Assembly (NCBI RefSeq): GCF_003596405.1
Contig: NZ_QYUR01000002.1
Span: forward strand, 2,310,501 to 2,374,500
Direction: 5' to 3'
Length of the DNA: 64,000 bases
From: Pseudomonas cavernicola
GTDB taxonomy: Bacteria; Pseudomonadota; Gammaproteobacteria; Pseudomonadales; Pseudomonadaceae
Part shown: in pieces, positions 53,793 through 64,000 of the stretch
How positions within the stretch are numbered: the first letter of the stretch is position 1
How the letters are laid out: the number at the start of each line of letters is the position of its first letter
Notes under the pieces: model-generated
What the model was told of the DNA's origin: nothing
Databases searched by the model: none
The model's input: only the letters and a program-made list of their open reading frames with translations
Made by a program: the position numbers and the translations under genes

Positions 53793-54038
53793 TCAAGCTT
53801 TTTTGATCAAGCCAACGATAAACAACAGCACGACCGCACCAATCACCGCAGTGAGCAGTGAGCCAATCACCCCACCGCCTGCCGAAACACCGAGATAACG
53901 GAACAAGTGACCACCGATTACCGCGCCGACGATCCCCACCACCAGATTGCCGACCAGACCAAAACCGCCACCTTGCATCAACTTACCGGCAATCCAGCCG
54001 GCGATCGCGCCAATAATCAAGAACAGTATCAGGCTCAT
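53793..54038 (-). CDS. GlsB/YeaQ/YmgE family membrane protein
   Basis: 81-aa protein with three hydrophobic helices rich in Gly/Ala/Val. It starts MSLILFLIIGAIAGWIAGKL, and GGGFGLVGNLVVGIVGAVIG follows. This is the transglycosylase-associated/YeaQ family linked with general stress. ATG 54038 is preceded by AAGGGG, which decides it over the longer frame. Monocistronic. Confidence 0.88.
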   Translation of the reverse strand: MSLILFLIIGAIAGWIAGKLMQGGGFGLVGNLVVGIVGAVIGGHLFRYLGVSAGGGVIGSLLTAVIGAVVLLFIVGLIKKA

Positions 54039-54139
54039 ATGCGCCCCTTCATGTGTGGCTAGCCCTACAAGGCTAGACCTTACTGAAGCAGGTGCGCCGA
54101 TGACATACATGGTATGGACACAAGGGTGCCACTAGTGGA

Positions 54140-54289
54140 CTGAGCGGTTGATACCTATCCGGCACCTGTAGGCTGGCGTAAAGCGAAGCGACAAAATGGC
54201 AGGCAAGCCGTTTTGCACGGCTTTAGCTGCCCATAGGGCGAGTTGCATGGATGCGCCTCATGAAACCCAGCGCGGTCTGAGCGGTTGAT
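54140..54289. repeat. inverted-repeat element, family C copy 2, with flanking 13-bp direct repeat
   Basis: The core 54178-54270 starts GTAGGCTGGCG, contains AAGCGACAAAATGGCAGGCA and GGATGCGCCTCATGAAACCC, and is the reverse complement of much of 17405-17540. The exact 13-bp sequence CTGAGCGGTTGAT stands on both sides (54140-54152 and 54277-54289). The downstream copy reaches the 3' side of the SDR gene. Confidence 0.7.
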
Positions 54290-54299
54290 TCGTTGACCT

Positions 54300-55076
54300 T
54301 CAGAGATAAATCATCTTGCGCGTCATCCCACCGTCGACCACAAACTCCTGCCCAGTGACAAAGCCGGCGTTACCCGACAAGAGCCAGGCAACCAACCCGG
54401 CGACGTCCTCGACCGTGCCCACCCGGCCGGCCGGATGCTGTGCATGCTCGAGATTGGACAACGGTGCGGTACGGCGCTCGGCAAGATCGCGCGCGTCGAT
54501 CCAACCAGGGCTGACCGCGTTAACCCGAACATCTGGGCCGAGACTGGCCGCCAACGCGTGCGTCAGAGCCAGCAGGCCTCCCTTGCTGGCGGCGTAAGCT
54601 TCCGAATTCGGCTCGGACTGCTGAGTGCGGGTAGAGGTGAGATTGACGATAGAACCGTAATGCGCGCGCAGATAAGGCGCGCAATACTTGGCCAACAGTA
54701 GCGGACCGCTGAGATTGACCGCCAACACCCGATTCCACTGATTTAGCTCGAGGCTTTCCAGCGGCGGGTTATGCGGATCGGCGATGGCCGCGTTATTGAT
54801 CAACGCATCAAGGCGACCGAACTGACCGAGCACTTCGGCCACCCCGACCACCACCTGGCTTTCCTGGGAGATGTCCATCGCGACGAACCAGGCGTTGTCA
54901 CCCAAGGCTTTGGCCACCTTGGAACCACGCACGCGGTCGGTATCGGCCAACACCACCTGCCAACCTTCAGCGATCAGCCAAGCCGCGATGCCGAGACCTA
55001 TGCCGCGCGCTGCACCGGTGACTAGCGCAACCTTGCCGTTATTCGGGGTCGCGCGCTCCACTCCCCACTCAATCAC
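54300..55076 (-). CDS. SDR-family oxidoreductase, GTG start
   Basis: 258-aa classical short-chain dehydrogenase. Cofactor motif [12 protein letters not shown], then LINNAAI, catalytic Ser in [10 protein letters not shown] and the catalytic pair YAASK. The C-terminal DGGM is typical. The start GTG 55076 overlaps the metZ stop (GTGA), so it is coupled with metZ. The Asp after the third strand (VVLADTD) favours NAD. Substrate unknown; the same neighbour of metZ is found in P. aeruginosa. Confidence 0.87.
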   Translation of the reverse strand: MIEWGVERATPNNGKVALVTGAARGIGLGIAAWLIAEGWQVVLADTDRVRGSKVAKALGDNAWFVAMDISQESQVVVGVAEVLGQFGRLDALINNAAIADPHNPPLESLELNQWNRVLAVNLSGPLLLAKYCAPYLRAHYGSIVNLTSTRTQQSEPNSEAYAASKGGLLALTHALAASLGPDVRVNAVSPGWIDARDLAERRTAPLSNLEHAQHPAGRVGTVEDVAGLVAWLLSGNAGFVTGQEFVVDGGMTRKMIYL

Positions 55077-56284
55077 AAGGCTGCAAGACCACGCACCAAA
55101 TCAGCTTTGAGGTCGGCCACATCTTCCAGACCTACGGCAACGCGGATCAGGCTGTCACGAATACCTGCAGCCGCGCGCTCTTCCGGCGATAAACGCCCAT
55201 GCGAGGTGGTACTCGGGTGGGTAATGGTGGATTTGCTATCGCCCAGGTTGGCTGTGATGGAAAGCAGGCGGGTGGCATCGATAAAGCGCCAGGCACCGTC
55301 CTTGCCACCCTTCACTTCGAAACTAACCACCGCACCGAAGCCGCTCTGCTGGCGCTTGGCCAACTCGTGCTGCGGATGGCTGGGTAAACCGGCGTAGTGC
55401 ACCTTCTCAATGCCGGGCTGTTGCTCCAACCACTCGGCCAAAGCTTGGGCGCCGGCACAATGGGCTTGCATCCGCAGGCGCAGGGTTTCCAGGCCTTTGA
55501 GGAACACCCAGGCATTGAACGGGCTGAGCGTCGGCCCAGCGGTACGCAGGAAACCCACGACTTCTTTCATTTGCTCACTACGGCCCGCCACTACCCCGCC
55601 CAGGCAACGCCCTTGGCCGTCGATAAACTTAGTCGCCGAGTGCACAACGATGTCCGCACCCAGGGCCAACGGCTTTTGCAGCACCGGCGTGCAGAAACAG
55701 TTGTCCACGACTAACGAGGCCCCATGGCCATGCGCCAACTCGGCCAAGGCCGCGATATCCACCAGCTCGGCTAGCGGATTGGACGGTGACTCGACGAACA
55801 GCAGCTTGGTATTGGGTTTGCAGGCTTTTTCCCAGGCCGACAGATCCGCGAGCGGCACGTAGTCGACTTGCACAGCGAAACGCTTCAGGTACTTTTCAAA
55901 CAAGCTGATGGTCGAGCCAAACACACTGCGCGAAACCAGCACATGATCGCCCGCACTGCAAAGGGCCATCACCGTGGCCAGTATGGCCGACATACCGGAG
56001 GCCGTCGCGACAGCCTGTTCAGCACCTTCCAGCGCGGCGATGCGCTCTTCAAAAGCGCGCACCGTCGGGTTGGTGTAACGCGAGTAGACGTTGCCCGGCA
56101 CCTCGCCAGCAAATCGCGCCGCCGCGTCCGCGGCGGTGCGAAATACATAGCTGGACGTGAAGAACAATGGCTCACCGTGTTCGCCTTCCGGCGTGCGGCG
56201 TTGACCGGCGCGTACCGCCAGGGTGTCGAAACCTACACCTTCGAGATCGCTGTCCAGCCGGCCGGCATCCCAGTCCTGTGTCAT
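55073..56284 (-). CDS. metZ: O-succinylhomoserine sulfhydrylase
   Basis: 403-aa PLP enzyme of direct sulfhydrylation, forming homocysteine from O-succinylhomoserine and sulfide. [15 protein letters not shown] holds the PLP lysine. [20 protein letters not shown] and [20 protein letters not shown] are cystathionine/MetZ family signatures. The length fits MetZ of pseudomonads. It overlaps the SDR gene by 4 nt and lies 40 bp after purF. Confidence 0.94.
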   Translation of the reverse strand: MTQDWDAGRLDSDLEGVGFDTLAVRAGQRRTPEGEHGEPLFFTSSYVFRTAADAAARFAGEVPGNVYSRYTNPTVRAFEERIAALEGAEQAVATASGMSAILATVMALCSAGDHVLVSRSVFGSTISLFEKYLKRFAVQVDYVPLADLSAWEKACKPNTKLLFVESPSNPLAELVDIAALAELAHGHGASLVVDNCFCTPVLQKPLALGADIVVHSATKFIDGQGRCLGGVVAGRSEQMKEVVGFLRTAGPTLSPFNAWVFLKGLETLRLRMQAHCAGAQALAEWLEQQPGIEKVHYAGLPSHPQHELAKRQQSGFGAVVSFEVKGGKDGAWRFIDATRLLSITANLGDSKSTITHPSTTSHGRLSPEERAAAGIRDSLIRVAVGLEDVADLKADLVRGLAAL

Positions 56285-56324
56285 GCCGCTACTCCGTCAA
56301 TTGTTTTATTGAGCACTCGTTTGA

Positions 56325-57830
56325 TCAATTGTTATACAGGTCGATGATACCGCTGACCGCATGAGCCTTGACCTTGGACGAGTCGTTACGTGCCTGTTCG
56401 ATCTTGTTCAGATAGGCCTCGTTAACGTCGCCGGTGACATATTTGCCGTCAAAAACCGAGCAGTCGAAGTGCTCGATTTTGACCTTGCCGCCACCCACTG
56501 CGTCGATCAGGTCACTAAGATCCTGATAAATCAGCCAGTCAGCGCCTATCAGTTCTGCCACTTCTTCGGTCGTACGGCTGTGCGCGATCAGTTCATGCGC
56601 GCTCGGCATGTCGATGCCATACACGTTCGGGTAACGCACTGCCGGCGCGGCCGAACAGAAGTAGACGTTTTTCGCCCCGGCTTCGCGAGCCATCTGAATG
56701 ATCTGTTTGCAGGTGGTGCCACGGACGATGGAGTCATCGACCAGCATGACGTTCTTACCACGGAACTCCAGCTCGATGGCGTTGAGCTTCTGGCGTACGG
56801 ACTTCTTGCGCGCCGCTTGCCCTGGCATGATGAAGGTCCGGCCGATATAACGGTTCTTCACGAAGCCTTCGCGGAACTTCACGCCCAGGTGGTTCGCCAA
56901 CTCCAGCGCAGCCGTGCGGCTGGTGTCCGGAATCGGGATGACCACGTCGATATCGTGCTGCGGACGCTCGCGGAGGATCTTCTCCGCCAGCTTCTCGCCC
57001 ATGCGCAGGCGCGCCTTGTACACCGAGACACCGTCCATAATCGAGTCCGGACGCGCCAGGTAGACGTGTTCGAAGATGCACGGCGAGTAATGGGGGTTAG
57101 TCGCGCACTGACGGGTAAACAGCTTGCCGTCCTCGGTGATGTACACCGCTTCGCCCGGCGCCAGATCGCGGATCAGGGTGAAGCCGAGGACATCCAGCGA
57201 GACGCTTTCCGAGGCGATCATGTACTCCACGCCTTCGTCGGTGTGACGCTGACCGAAGACGATCGGGCGGATCCCGTTCGGATCGCGGAAACCGACAATG
57301 CCGTAACCGGTAATCATCGCCACCACCGCATAACCACCGCGGCAACGCTTGTGCACATCGCTCACCGCGGCGAACACATCATCTTCGGTTGGCTGCAGCT
57401 TGCCGCGTACGGCCAGCTCGTGGGCAAACACGTTGAGCAGCACTTCCGAGTCGGAGTTGGTATTGACGTGGCGCAGGTCGGATTCGTAAATCTCCTTGGC
57501 CAGTTGCTCGACGTTGGTCAGATTACCGTTGTGCGCCAGCGTGATGCCGTACGGCGAGTTGACGTAGAACGGCTGCGCCTCGGCAGAACTGGAGCTGCCG
57601 GCAGTCGGGTAACGCACATGGCCGATGCCCATGTGGCCGACCAGGCGCTGCATATGGCGCTGCTGGAACACATCGCGCACCAGACCGTTGTCTTTGCGCA
57701 AAAATAACCGGCCGTCATGGCTAGTCACGATACCGGCAGCGTCCTGGCCGCGGTGCTGGAGGACGGTTAGCGCGTCATACAGCGCCTGATTGACGTTCGA
57801 CTTACCGACGATACCGACGATGCCACACAT
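56325..57830 (-). CDS. purF: amidophosphoribosyltransferase
   Basis: 501-aa first enzyme of purine synthesis. ATG 57830 gives MCGIVGIVG with the Cys nucleophile of the glutaminase exposed after Met removal; the frame's upstream codons do not belong. The PRTase loop [17 protein letters not shown] is intact. The next gene upstream is cvpA (47 bp away), the classical cvpA-purF pair. Confidence 0.97.
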   Translation of the reverse strand: MCGIVGIVGKSNVNQALYDALTVLQHRGQDAAGIVTSHDGRLFLRKDNGLVRDVFQQRHMQRLVGHMGIGHVRYPTAGSSSSAEAQPFYVNSPYGITLAHNGNLTNVEQLAKEIYESDLRHVNTNSDSEVLLNVFAHELAVRGKLQPTEDDVFAAVSDVHKRCRGGYAVVAMITGYGIVGFRDPNGIRPIVFGQRHTDEGVEYMIASESVSLDVLGFTLIRDLAPGEAVYITEDGKLFTRQCATNPHYSPCIFEHVYLARPDSIMDGVSVYKARLRMGEKLAEKILRERPQHDIDVVIPIPDTSRTAALELANHLGVKFREGFVKNRYIGRTFIMPGQAARKKSVRQKLNAIELEFRGKNVMLVDDSIVRGTTCKQIIQMAREAGAKNVYFCSAAPAVRYPNVYGIDMPSAHELIAHSRTTEEVAELIGADWLIYQDLSDLIDAVGGGKVKIEHFDCSVFDGKYVTGDVNEAYLNKIEQARNDSSKVKAHAVSGIIDLYNN

Positions 57831-57877
57831 GCGACGCAACCCCTACTCAGTGAATCAGGCTAATTCTGAAAGCTCTA

Positions 57878-58432
57878 TTACGGCAGTTTAGGCTGCAAGA
57901 GAGCTTCTTTAAACGGCAGCTCAGCAGGTGCGCTGATACCGCTGGCAAGCCACTGACTGGTAAGCCCCAAAATGAGGTTTTTCGACCAGTCGGCGACCAT
58001 CAAGAAATGCGGTACCAGGCTCGACTGCTGCCACCAAGAATCCTGTTGTACCGGCGCTAGGCTTAGTAAGCCGACCAACACTACCACCAGCAAAGCTCCG
58101 CGCGCAGCGCCGAAGGCCATACCGAGGACACGATCGGTGCCCGAAAGGCCAGTGACACGAACCAACTCGCCAATGAGGAAATTGAGCAAGGCGCCGACCA
58201 ACAAGGTGGCGACAAAAAGAATGGCGCAGCCAGCAATGACGCGGGCCGAGGGTGTTTCGATAAATTCGACGAGGTGCTGTGAGAGCGCGCCACCGAACAT
58301 CCAGGCGACGACCCCAGCAATGATCCAGGTTACCAGCGACAAAGCCTCTTTGACGAAGCCACGCTTTAAGCTGATTAAGCTGGAGACGGCGATGACGGCG
58401 ATAATCGCCCAATCGACCCAGGTGAATGGCAC
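57878..58432 (-). CDS. cvpA: CvpA-family membrane protein
   Basis: 184-aa protein with four hydrophobic segments; it opens MPFTWVDWAIIAVIAVSSLI. Named for colicin V production; the general role is unclear but linked with envelope homeostasis. It lies directly before purF as in E. coli and P. aeruginosa. A 216-bp spacer separates it from the SPOR gene. Confidence 0.92.
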   Translation of the reverse strand: MPFTWVDWAIIAVIAVSSLISLKRGFVKEALSLVTWIIAGVVAWMFGGALSQHLVEFIETPSARVIAGCAILFVATLLVGALLNFLIGELVRVTGLSGTDRVLGMAFGAARGALLVVVLVGLLSLAPVQQDSWWQQSSLVPHFLMVADWSKNLILGLTSQWLASGISAPAELPFKEALLQPKLP

Positions 58433-58648
58433 GGTGCAGCCTACGAACGGAAAAGGCGCTGCATTTTAGCAGAGCCCTTCCCATGGGGTAAGCCGGGGAT
58501 TCAACCGACTCGGATTTATTCAGAGCCTCTGCGCTAAAAACATCCGATACCGGCACGACAAAGCGTCTGATTTAGCACCTTCAGAACTGAGCTAGCGCAA
58601 CAGGCGCGGCCATCAGAGGCACCTTCTACTCTGCTCGAGAAGCTTTTC

Positions 58649-59278
58649 TTAGCTGTTCTCTGGTTGGAAGCGAACGATGAACCCCTTGAGCTTTTGTTGG
58701 CGAGTCAACTGATCACGCAAACGATCAGCCTCCGCGCGCTCGATCAGCGGACCGACAAATACCCGGTTCATCCCGTCAACACTACGGATATAGGCGTTGT
58801 AACCTTGGCTACGCAGGGTTTTCTGCAGACTCTCCGCGCTGGCACGGTTAGACAGACTGGCCAACTGGATCGACCAGCTAACCGGCAGACTGTTCGCATC
58901 TAGACGACTCGGCGTCGGAGCAGGAGCAGGAGCAGGAGCAGAAGTCGGCGCCACTGGTGCGCTGGCTTTAACCGGCGGCTGGCTCGGCGCTACAGCGGCC
59001 GGCGCTGCTGGCAGCGCTGACGGCGTCTGCTGTGGTGCGGTTGCGACGGGCTCAACCGGCACAGGCTCCTCCGGCAACAACTGCGGCTCCGGCACCGCAA
59101 CCGGCTCGACCACCACCTGCGGCATAGCCGGTGCTTGCGGCATAGCCGGCGCCTCGACCACCACGCGGCGCAACTCGTCCTCGCGGGACAACAGCATCGG
59201 CAGAAAGATCACCGCCAACGCGACCAGCACTAAGGCGCCGACTATCCGTTGCTTGAGTCCTTTATCCAGCAAAGCCAT
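58649..59278 (-). CDS. SPOR-domain inner-membrane protein, DedD-like
   Basis: 209-aa bitopic protein. An N-terminal helix near residues 13-30 (VGALVLVALAVIFLPMLL), a Pro/Val/Ala-rich linker (about 40-130) and a C-terminal SPOR domain that binds denuded glycan at the septum. WSIQLASLSNRASAESLQKT and NRVFVGPLIERAEADRLRDQ are the SPOR repeats. It overlaps the folC 3' end by 17 nt. Probably a division protein. Confidence 0.9.
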   Translation of the reverse strand: MALLDKGLKQRIVGALVLVALAVIFLPMLLSREDELRRVVVEAPAMPQAPAMPQVVVEPVAVPEPQLLPEEPVPVEPVATAPQQTPSALPAAPAAVAPSQPPVKASAPVAPTSAPAPAPAPTPSRLDANSLPVSWSIQLASLSNRASAESLQKTLRSQGYNAYIRSVDGMNRVFVGPLIERAEADRLRDQLTRQQKLKGFIVRFQPENS

Positions 59279-60569
59279 CCCCTACTTCCCCCTTGGCATG
59301 GCGGGCCAGCCAGTCCAGGGCCTCGGCCACGCAATAAAAAGATCCAAACAGTAGAATTTCATCATCCACCGAAGCCCGAGCCCACTGCCCCTCCAGAGCT
59401 GCCGCCACATCGGCGTAAGCCTTGACCGTCGCGCCCTGATTGAGCAAGGCCGCTTCCAGTTCGGCGGCAGGGCGCGTGCGCGAAGTCGGCAGCGGCGCTA
59501 CCGCCCAATCCTGCACCTCGTTCAGCAGCGGAGCCAAAACCCCCAGCAGATCCTTATCAGCCAACAAACCAAAGACGGCCAGACGCTTACCAGCTACTGG
59601 TCGGCTCGCTAAGCGCTGCGCAAGATATTCAGCGGCATGGGGATTATGCCCAACATCCAGCATCAGCGTGAGTGACTTACCCTGCCAATTCAGCGTTCGT
59701 CGATCTAAACGGCCGGTTACCCGAGTACGCAGCAGCGCAGCGGCAATCCGCTCAACCTGCCAAGGCAGATCAAGCAAGGCATAAGCTTGCAGCGCCAAGG
59801 CGGCGTTTTCCATGGGTAGATCGAGTAACGGCAGGTCATGCAACTCAAGCACTGCCCCCGCCAGAGTCAGACCACGCCAATGCCAAGCCTGTTCAGCAAT
59901 GGCCAAGTCGTAATCACGCCCTCGCAAGAAAAACGGGCAATCCAACGCTGCCACTTGCGCCAACAACGGCCGCGGCGGATCAAGATCGCCACACAGAGCA
60001 GGCACCCCGGCGCGGAAAATACCAGCCTTCTCAACAGCCACCGACTCTCGGCTATCGCCCAGCCAATCGGCATGATCCAGGCCAATACTGGTAACCAGAG
60101 CAAGATCGGCGTCTATCAGATTGACCGCATCGAGCCGACCACCCAGGCCAACCTCCAGCACCACCGCATCCAGACCGCTGCGCTCGAACAGCCAGAAGGC
60201 TGCTAAGGTGCCCATTTCGAAATAGGTCAGGGATATCTCGCCGCGCGCGGCCTCAACGGCAGCAAAGGCTTCGCATAGCTCCGCATCCGTGGCATCAACG
60301 CCCGCAACCTGCACACGCTCGTTGTAACGAAGGAGATGTGGCGAGCTGTAGACGCCGACTTTTAGCCCCTGCTCTTGCAGCAGAGAGGCCAAAAAAGCGC
60401 AGGTGGAGCCTTTCCCATTGGTCCCGGTAACCGTAATGACCTTTGCCGCCGGCTTACCCAGGCCAAGCCGGCGCGCCACTTCGCGCGAGCGCTCCAGCCC
60501 CATATCAATTGCCGAGGGGTGCAACTGCTCCAGATAAGCGAGCCAGTCGGCCAGGGTACGTTCAGTCAT
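59262..60569 (-). CDS. folC: bifunctional dihydrofolate/folylpolyglutamate synthase
   Basis: 435-aa Mur-ligase-type enzyme. The P-loop [17 protein letters not shown] and [18 protein letters not shown] with [14 protein letters not shown] are characteristic. [13 protein letters not shown] is in the C-terminal half. The start overlaps the accD stop by 4 nt (ATGA), and the end overlaps the SPOR gene. Confidence 0.95.
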   Translation of the reverse strand: MTERTLADWLAYLEQLHPSAIDMGLERSREVARRLGLGKPAAKVITVTGTNGKGSTCAFLASLLQEQGLKVGVYSSPHLLRYNERVQVAGVDATDAELCEAFAAVEAARGEISLTYFEMGTLAAFWLFERSGLDAVVLEVGLGGRLDAVNLIDADLALVTSIGLDHADWLGDSRESVAVEKAGIFRAGVPALCGDLDPPRPLLAQVAALDCPFFLRGRDYDLAIAEQAWHWRGLTLAGAVLELHDLPLLDLPMENAALALQAYALLDLPWQVERIAAALLRTRVTGRLDRRTLNWQGKSLTLMLDVGHNPHAAEYLAQRLASRPVAGKRLAVFGLLADKDLLGVLAPLLNEVQDWAVAPLPTSRTRPAAELEAALLNQGATVKAYADVAAALEGQWARASVDDEILLFGSFYCVAEALDWLARHAKGEVGDGFAG

Positions 60570-61438
60570 GCTGTTACAGGTGACGGCAAACGCATCAGTT
60601 GCGCCAACAACCTAGCCAGGCGTGGGCGTAGCTCCTCGCGGTGAATGATCATGTCGATCGCACCATGCTCCAGCAGGAACTCGCTGCGCTGGAAGCCTTC
60701 CGGCAGCTTCTCACGCACGGTCTGCTCGATTACTCGCGGGCCGGCGAAACCGATCAGTGCGCGCGGTTCAGCGACAATCACGTCACCGAGCATGGCCAGA
60801 CTGGCCGAAACGCCGCCGTAGACCGGATCGGTCAGCACGGAGATGAACGGTACGCCCTCCTCACGCAGACGCGCCAATACCGCCGAAGTCTTGGCCATCT
60901 GCATCAGCGAAATCAGCGCTTCCTGCATCCGCGCACCGCCGGAAGCCGCAAAGCAGACCAACGGGCAACGCTGTTCCAGCGCCACGTTGGCGGCGCGAAC
61001 AAAGCGCTCGCCGACAATGGCACCCATCGAGCCGCCCATAAAGGAGAACTCAAAGGCGCAGGCCACCACAGGCATTTTTTCGAGGGTGCCACGCATGGCG
61101 ATCAACGCATCCTTCTCGCCCGTCTGCTTCTGCGCGGCAGTCAGGCGATCCTTGTACTTCTTGCTGTCGCGGAACTTCAAACGGTCAACCGGTTCCAGTT
61201 CGGCACCGATTTCTTCGCGCCCGTCCGTATCAAGGAAGATATCCAGCCGGGCACGCGCATCGATCCGCATGTGGTGGTTGCATTTGGGGCAGACATCCAG
61301 GGTCTTTTCCAACTCGGGGCGATACAGCACCGCCTCACAAGATGGGCATTTATGCCAGAGCCCCTCGGGTACCGAGCTTTTCTTTACCTCGGAACGCATG
61401 ATCGAGGGGATCAGCTTGTCTACCAGCCAGTTACTCAT
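60566..61438 (-). CDS. accD: acetyl-CoA carboxylase carboxyltransferase beta subunit
   Basis: 290-aa subunit that forms malonyl-CoA with AccA. The N-terminal zinc finger CPSC...CPKC is present, then the crotonase-like domain with [20 protein letters not shown] and [22 protein letters not shown] 61438 ([17 protein letters not shown]) has GGAG upstream; the five extra upstream residues are not conserved. Confidence 0.96.
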   Translation of the reverse strand: MSNWLVDKLIPSIMRSEVKKSSVPEGLWHKCPSCEAVLYRPELEKTLDVCPKCNHHMRIDARARLDIFLDTDGREEIGAELEPVDRLKFRDSKKYKDRLTAAQKQTGEKDALIAMRGTLEKMPVVACAFEFSFMGGSMGAIVGERFVRAANVALEQRCPLVCFAASGGARMQEALISLMQMAKTSAVLARLREEGVPFISVLTDPVYGGVSASLAMLGDVIVAEPRALIGFAGPRVIEQTVREKLPEGFQRSEFLLEHGAIDMIIHREELRPRLARLLAQLMRLPSPVTA

Positions 61439-61927
61439 GCACTTATTCTCCAAAGCTGTTGGCCCGGACGCGCTAACGAGCGATTGCCGCGCGCATGTCC
61501 TTGAGCAAATTCACGATTGCAGTCTTAGTCAGGGCCGACTCTGCGCATTCAGCAAGTCGTTTGAGCGGCGCAAAGCCCACCACCCTACCATCGACTATCC
61601 GGGCGACAAGTCCAGTAGAACCGCCTAACCCTCTGCCGCTGGCCTGACTCTCAGCATGGCCGAACTCGCCATACACTTTTGTTCATCGTCATACAGTTAA
61701 CCGCGCGATACCTTGCGAAGCTCAGCGCAGCCCTAAGACCCACCTGCAACTCCAGCAGCGGCAAGCTAATGGACGGCCAAGAATCTTCGCCCGTCACATG
61801 GAGAATCAAGCTTCAGCCAACCAGCAGCACCCTCCGCAAACGACTACGAGTAAAACTCACAAGTAACTACCCGACTGCAGCGTCCACTCGCGCCTGCCTT
61901 AAAGCCACCCCTGCAAGGCCATCGAAG
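61439..61927. other. 489-bp spacer between accD and trpF, no supported gene
   Basis: In PAO1 these two genes are close together, as I remember. Here 489 bp intervenes. Short frames exist on both strands (for example minus 61473-61676) but none resembles a known family or has a good ribosome-binding site. No repeat, hairpin or tRNA was recognised. It should contain an accD promoter. Confidence 0.5.
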
Positions 61928-62548
61928 TCAGGCACAACCGACCTCACGGATAAAGGCACGAATCTTTTCCGCATCCTTGATGCCCTTGCTCGCCTCTACG
62001 CCACCGCTGACATCTACCGCATAAGGACGCACTTGCTGGATCGCTGCGCGGACATTCTCCGCACAGAGCCCGCCGGCCAGGATAATCGGCTTGGACAGAG
62101 CATGCGGCACCAGCGACCAATCAAAGGACTCGCCGGTACCGCCCGGCACGCCAGCTACGTAAGTGTCCAGCAGGATACCGGAAGCTTGGGAGTATTGAGC
62201 CGCTTGCGCAGCAATATCGTCACCAGGTTTGACCCGTAGCGCCTTGATATAGGGGCGATGGTAGCCAGCGCAGTCGGCCGGTGTTTCGTCGCCATGAAAC
62301 TGCAACAGATCCAGCGGCACAGCATCGAGAATCTCGTTCAGATCGCAGCGGCTGGCATTCACAAAGAGCCCAACCGTGGTCACGAACGGTGGCAAGGCCG
62401 CGATAATCGCTCGTGCTTGCTGAACACTGACCGCCCGTGGGCTCTTGGCGTAAAACACCAGCCCAATGGCATCCGCGCCGGCTTCAGCGGCGACGAGCGC
62501 ATCCTCGATTCGAGTAATGCCACAAATTTTGCTGCGAACGGCTGACAA
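61928..62548 (-). CDS. trpF: phosphoribosylanthranilate isomerase, TTG start
   Basis: 206-aa TIM-barrel enzyme of tryptophan synthesis. [20 protein letters not shown] is the normal N-terminus with the active-site Cys, and [15 protein letters not shown] and [19 protein letters not shown] follow. There is no in-frame ATG at the right place; TTG 62548 with AGGGTG 9 nt upstream fits length and homology. The catalytic Asp lies in [16 protein letters not shown]. It is 47 bp after truA. Confidence 0.94.
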   Translation of the reverse strand: MSAVRSKICGITRIEDALVAAEAGADAIGLVFYAKSPRAVSVQQARAIIAALPPFVTTVGLFVNASRCDLNEILDAVPLDLLQFHGDETPADCAGYHRPYIKALRVKPGDDIAAQAAQYSQASGILLDTYVAGVPGGTGESFDWSLVPHALSKPIILAGGLCAENVRAAIQQVRPYAVDVSGGVEASKGIKDAEKIRAFIREVGCA

Positions 62549-62595
62549 GATGCGACACCCTGATGGAAATGCTATGAATGGTAGCAAATGCCTTT

Positions 62596-63426
62596 TTAGG
62601 CGTCAGCCGCGAGTTCCGGCAAGCCCGAAAGGAAATGTGGCCCGATGTAACGCTCTGGCAAGACAAATTCTACTGGGTACTCGACCTGCACCAGATAGAG
62701 CCCGAAAGGATGCGCGGTAACGCCACCGGAACGACGTACACGAGCCTCCAGCACTTCCTTCGCCCACTCGACCGGCCGCTCGCCAGCACCAATTGTCATC
62801 AGCACCCCGGCGATATTACGCACCATATGATGAAGAAAAGCGTTGGCCCGGACATCCAGCACGATCATCTTGCCGTGCTGGGTAACGCGCAGGTGGTGCA
62901 TTTTCTTGATCGGCGATTTCGCCTGGCACTGCCCAGCACGAAACGCACTGAAGTCGTGGGTGCCCACCAACGCCTGCGCCGCCTCACGCATGCGCTGGAC
63001 ATCCAACGGACGGTGATTCCAGGTGATCTCCTCGGCCAGATGCGCCGGGCGAATCTGGTCGTTGTAGATCACGTAGCGATACCGCCGAGCGACAGCCTTG
63101 AAGCGCGCATGAAAGTGCGCCGGCATCACTTTCGCCCAAGTCACGCTGATGTCCGGCGGTAGATTGATATTGGCACCCATCACCCAGGCTTTGAGCGAAC
63201 GCTCGGCCTGCGTATCAAAGTGAACAACCTGACCACAGGCATGCACACCGGCATCCGTGCGGCCTGCACACATCAACGAGACTGGGGAGTCCGCCACCCG
63301 GGACAGCGCCGTTTCAAGCACTTCCTGAACGGTCGGCACACCAGAGGCCTGGCGCTGCCAGCCACGATAACGCGAGCCTTTATATTCGACGCCAAGGGCA
63401 ATTCTGGTAAAGCCAGCGGCAGCCAT
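62596..63426 (-). CDS. truA: tRNA pseudouridine(38-40) synthase TruA
   Basis: 276-aa enzyme (286 if TTG 63456 is used) that modifies positions 38-40 of many tRNAs. The catalytic Asp is in [40 protein letters not shown] begins the conserved region. Neither ATG 63426 nor TTG 63456 has a strong ribosome-binding site; ATG is preferred. truA-trpF-accD-folC order is that of PAO1. Confidence 0.94.
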   Translation of the reverse strand: MAAAGFTRIALGVEYKGSRYRGWQRQASGVPTVQEVLETALSRVADSPVSLMCAGRTDAGVHACGQVVHFDTQAERSLKAWVMGANINLPPDISVTWAKVMPAHFHARFKAVARRYRYVIYNDQIRPAHLAEEITWNHRPLDVQRMREAAQALVGTHDFSAFRAGQCQAKSPIKKMHHLRVTQHGKMIVLDVRANAFLHHMVRNIAGVLMTIGAGERPVEWAKEVLEARVRRSGGVTAHPFGLYLVQVEYPVEFVLPERYIGPHFLSGLPELAADA

Positions 63427-63740
63427 TTCGTCTGCCGCAGTTGCTATATTTTTCAAAGACTACGCCGATATCGTTTCCACAACAGCGCTCATTATACGGG
63501 CGCGCAGCCTTAGTGCCACGCGGGGTGCATTTTTAGTTGCGGAAACGATCCTGACGACATATCGGCCACACCCCAATGATGCAGCAGTATGGGGTGTGAT
63601 TCTCTGCAGACACCGCCGCAGCTAGCCCCAGCCGCCACCATTTCCAAAAAACAGCAGATAGCGCCTCTGGAGGCCCGATGACACAGGATAGGCAGAGATC
63701 GCTTTAGAAAGACAAAGCTCACACCTACTCAGCTGCAACC
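63427..63740. other. 314-bp spacer upstream of truA with a 9-bp hairpin
   Basis: No convincing gene. A hairpin CACACCCCA (63567-63575) / TGGGGTGTG (63590-63598) with a 14-nt loop stands in the middle and may end the upstream minus-strand transcript, although no U-tract follows. Confidence 0.5.
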
Positions 63741-64000
63741 TCACGTTTCAGCGGCGCACTGGTCGGCCTGTCCATGCCGAAAGCCAGGCGATACAGCGAT
63801 ACAGCCCAGTAAATAGTGCAGCGTTTTGCCCTGCCCCACCCAGAGTACGGTCATTGCTTCCAGCACGATCAAGGGGAGCATGTCGAAAATGGCGCGCACG
63901 TTTTCGCCACTGGCATCACTCACATCAACAGCAGAAATTCGATCTATAGGGTTTCTCCAAGCATGAAAAAGCCAGCTCAGAGCGAACTTTTTTGATAGTC
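63741..64000 (-). CDS. unrecognised C-terminal fragment, 5' end off window
   Basis: A minus-strand frame ends at TGA 63741-63743 and stays open to the window edge (85 codons). It contains FALSWLFHAWRNPIDRI and two hydrophobic stretches, MLPLIVLEAMTVLWVG and TLHYLLGCIAVS, so it may be the end of a membrane protein. I do not recognise it. In PAO1 this place is held by fimV, whose acidic C-terminus it does not resemble. It could be an acquired gene, or a chance open frame. Confidence 0.35.
   Translation of the reverse strand, partial: LSKKFALSWLFHAWRNPIDRISAVDVSDASGENVRAIFDMLPLIVLEAMTVLWVGQGKTLHYLLGCIAVSPGFRHGQADQCAAET

Noticed and set aside
56361..57707. 448-residue open frame on the plus strand
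   Set aside because: Antisense to purF, which carries the Cys nucleophile and PRTase motif; the shadow has no supporting motif.
61679..62239. 186-residue plus-strand frame across the accD-trpF spacer
   Set aside because: Half of it is antisense to trpF and the rest looks random; no ribosome-binding site.

Overview
This window is a chromosomal segment from a Pseudomonas species, most likely a relative of the P. aeruginosa / P. alcaligenes / P. mendocina side of the genus. The call rests on gene order recognised from memory: rlmKL, rmf, pyrD, gdhB and a MoxR/VWA (Bat-type) operon; then pepN, two small DUF genes, rhomboid protease, phosphoesterase and nadK; then fadH, an AraC regulator, tRNA-Asp x2, tRNA-Val and the divergent xcp type II secretion locus; then metZ, purF, cvpA, a SPOR protein, folC, accD, trpF and truA. 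This matches the P. aeruginosa PAO1 arrangement around PA3048-PA3114. Nearly everything is core genome. No prophage, CRISPR array, insertion-sequence transposase or integron was seen.

Layout. (1) 1-5.2 kb: rlmKL (cut by the window edge), the ribosome hibernation gene rmf with a structured leader, pyrD, and two conserved genes of unknown function. (2) 5.2-17.2 kb: the giant NAD-glutamate dehydrogenase gdhB faces a six-gene MoxR-DUF58-DUF4381-VWA-VWA/TPR-BatD operon, a probable chaperone/envelope-stress module. (3) 17.2-25.5 kb: an accessory-looking envelope cluster on the minus strand, encoding a DUF1302 outer-membrane protein, a DUF1329 periplasmic protein, a YCF48-like BNR propeller and an MMPL/RND exporter. 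It is flanked and split by repeat islands. This is the best candidate here for a poorly described transport system. (4) 25.5-42.7 kb: housekeeping and metabolic genes (pepN, glpG-like rhomboid, nadK, a cNMP/rhodanese fusion, D-cysteine desulfhydrase-like enzyme, fadH, membrane-anchored nitrilase, AraC regulator). (5) 42.8-43.2 kb: three tRNA genes with a clear promoter and terminator. (6) 43.4-53.8 kb: complete type II secretion genes, xcpR-Z on minus and xcpPQ on plus. (7) 53.8-63.5 kb: GlsB-like membrane protein, then a densely packed minus-strand biosynthetic run. (8) At the right edge an unrecognised open frame lies where PAO1 has fimV.

A second layer is the non-coding repeats. At least five structured repeat types occur (called A-E here): A and B twice on opposite strands, C twice on opposite strands, D and E once each, plus a short palindrome. 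Most abut or overlap the stop codon of a gene (pyrD, glpG, the DUF1853 gene, nadK, the DUF1329 gene). Two stop codons are supplied by the repeat ends themselves. One element (D) lies exactly between the nadK stop and the start codon of the phosphoesterase gene.

Limits: family names come from reading motifs and remembered homologues, not from searches. All small DUF assignments and repeat boundaries should be treated as read by eye.
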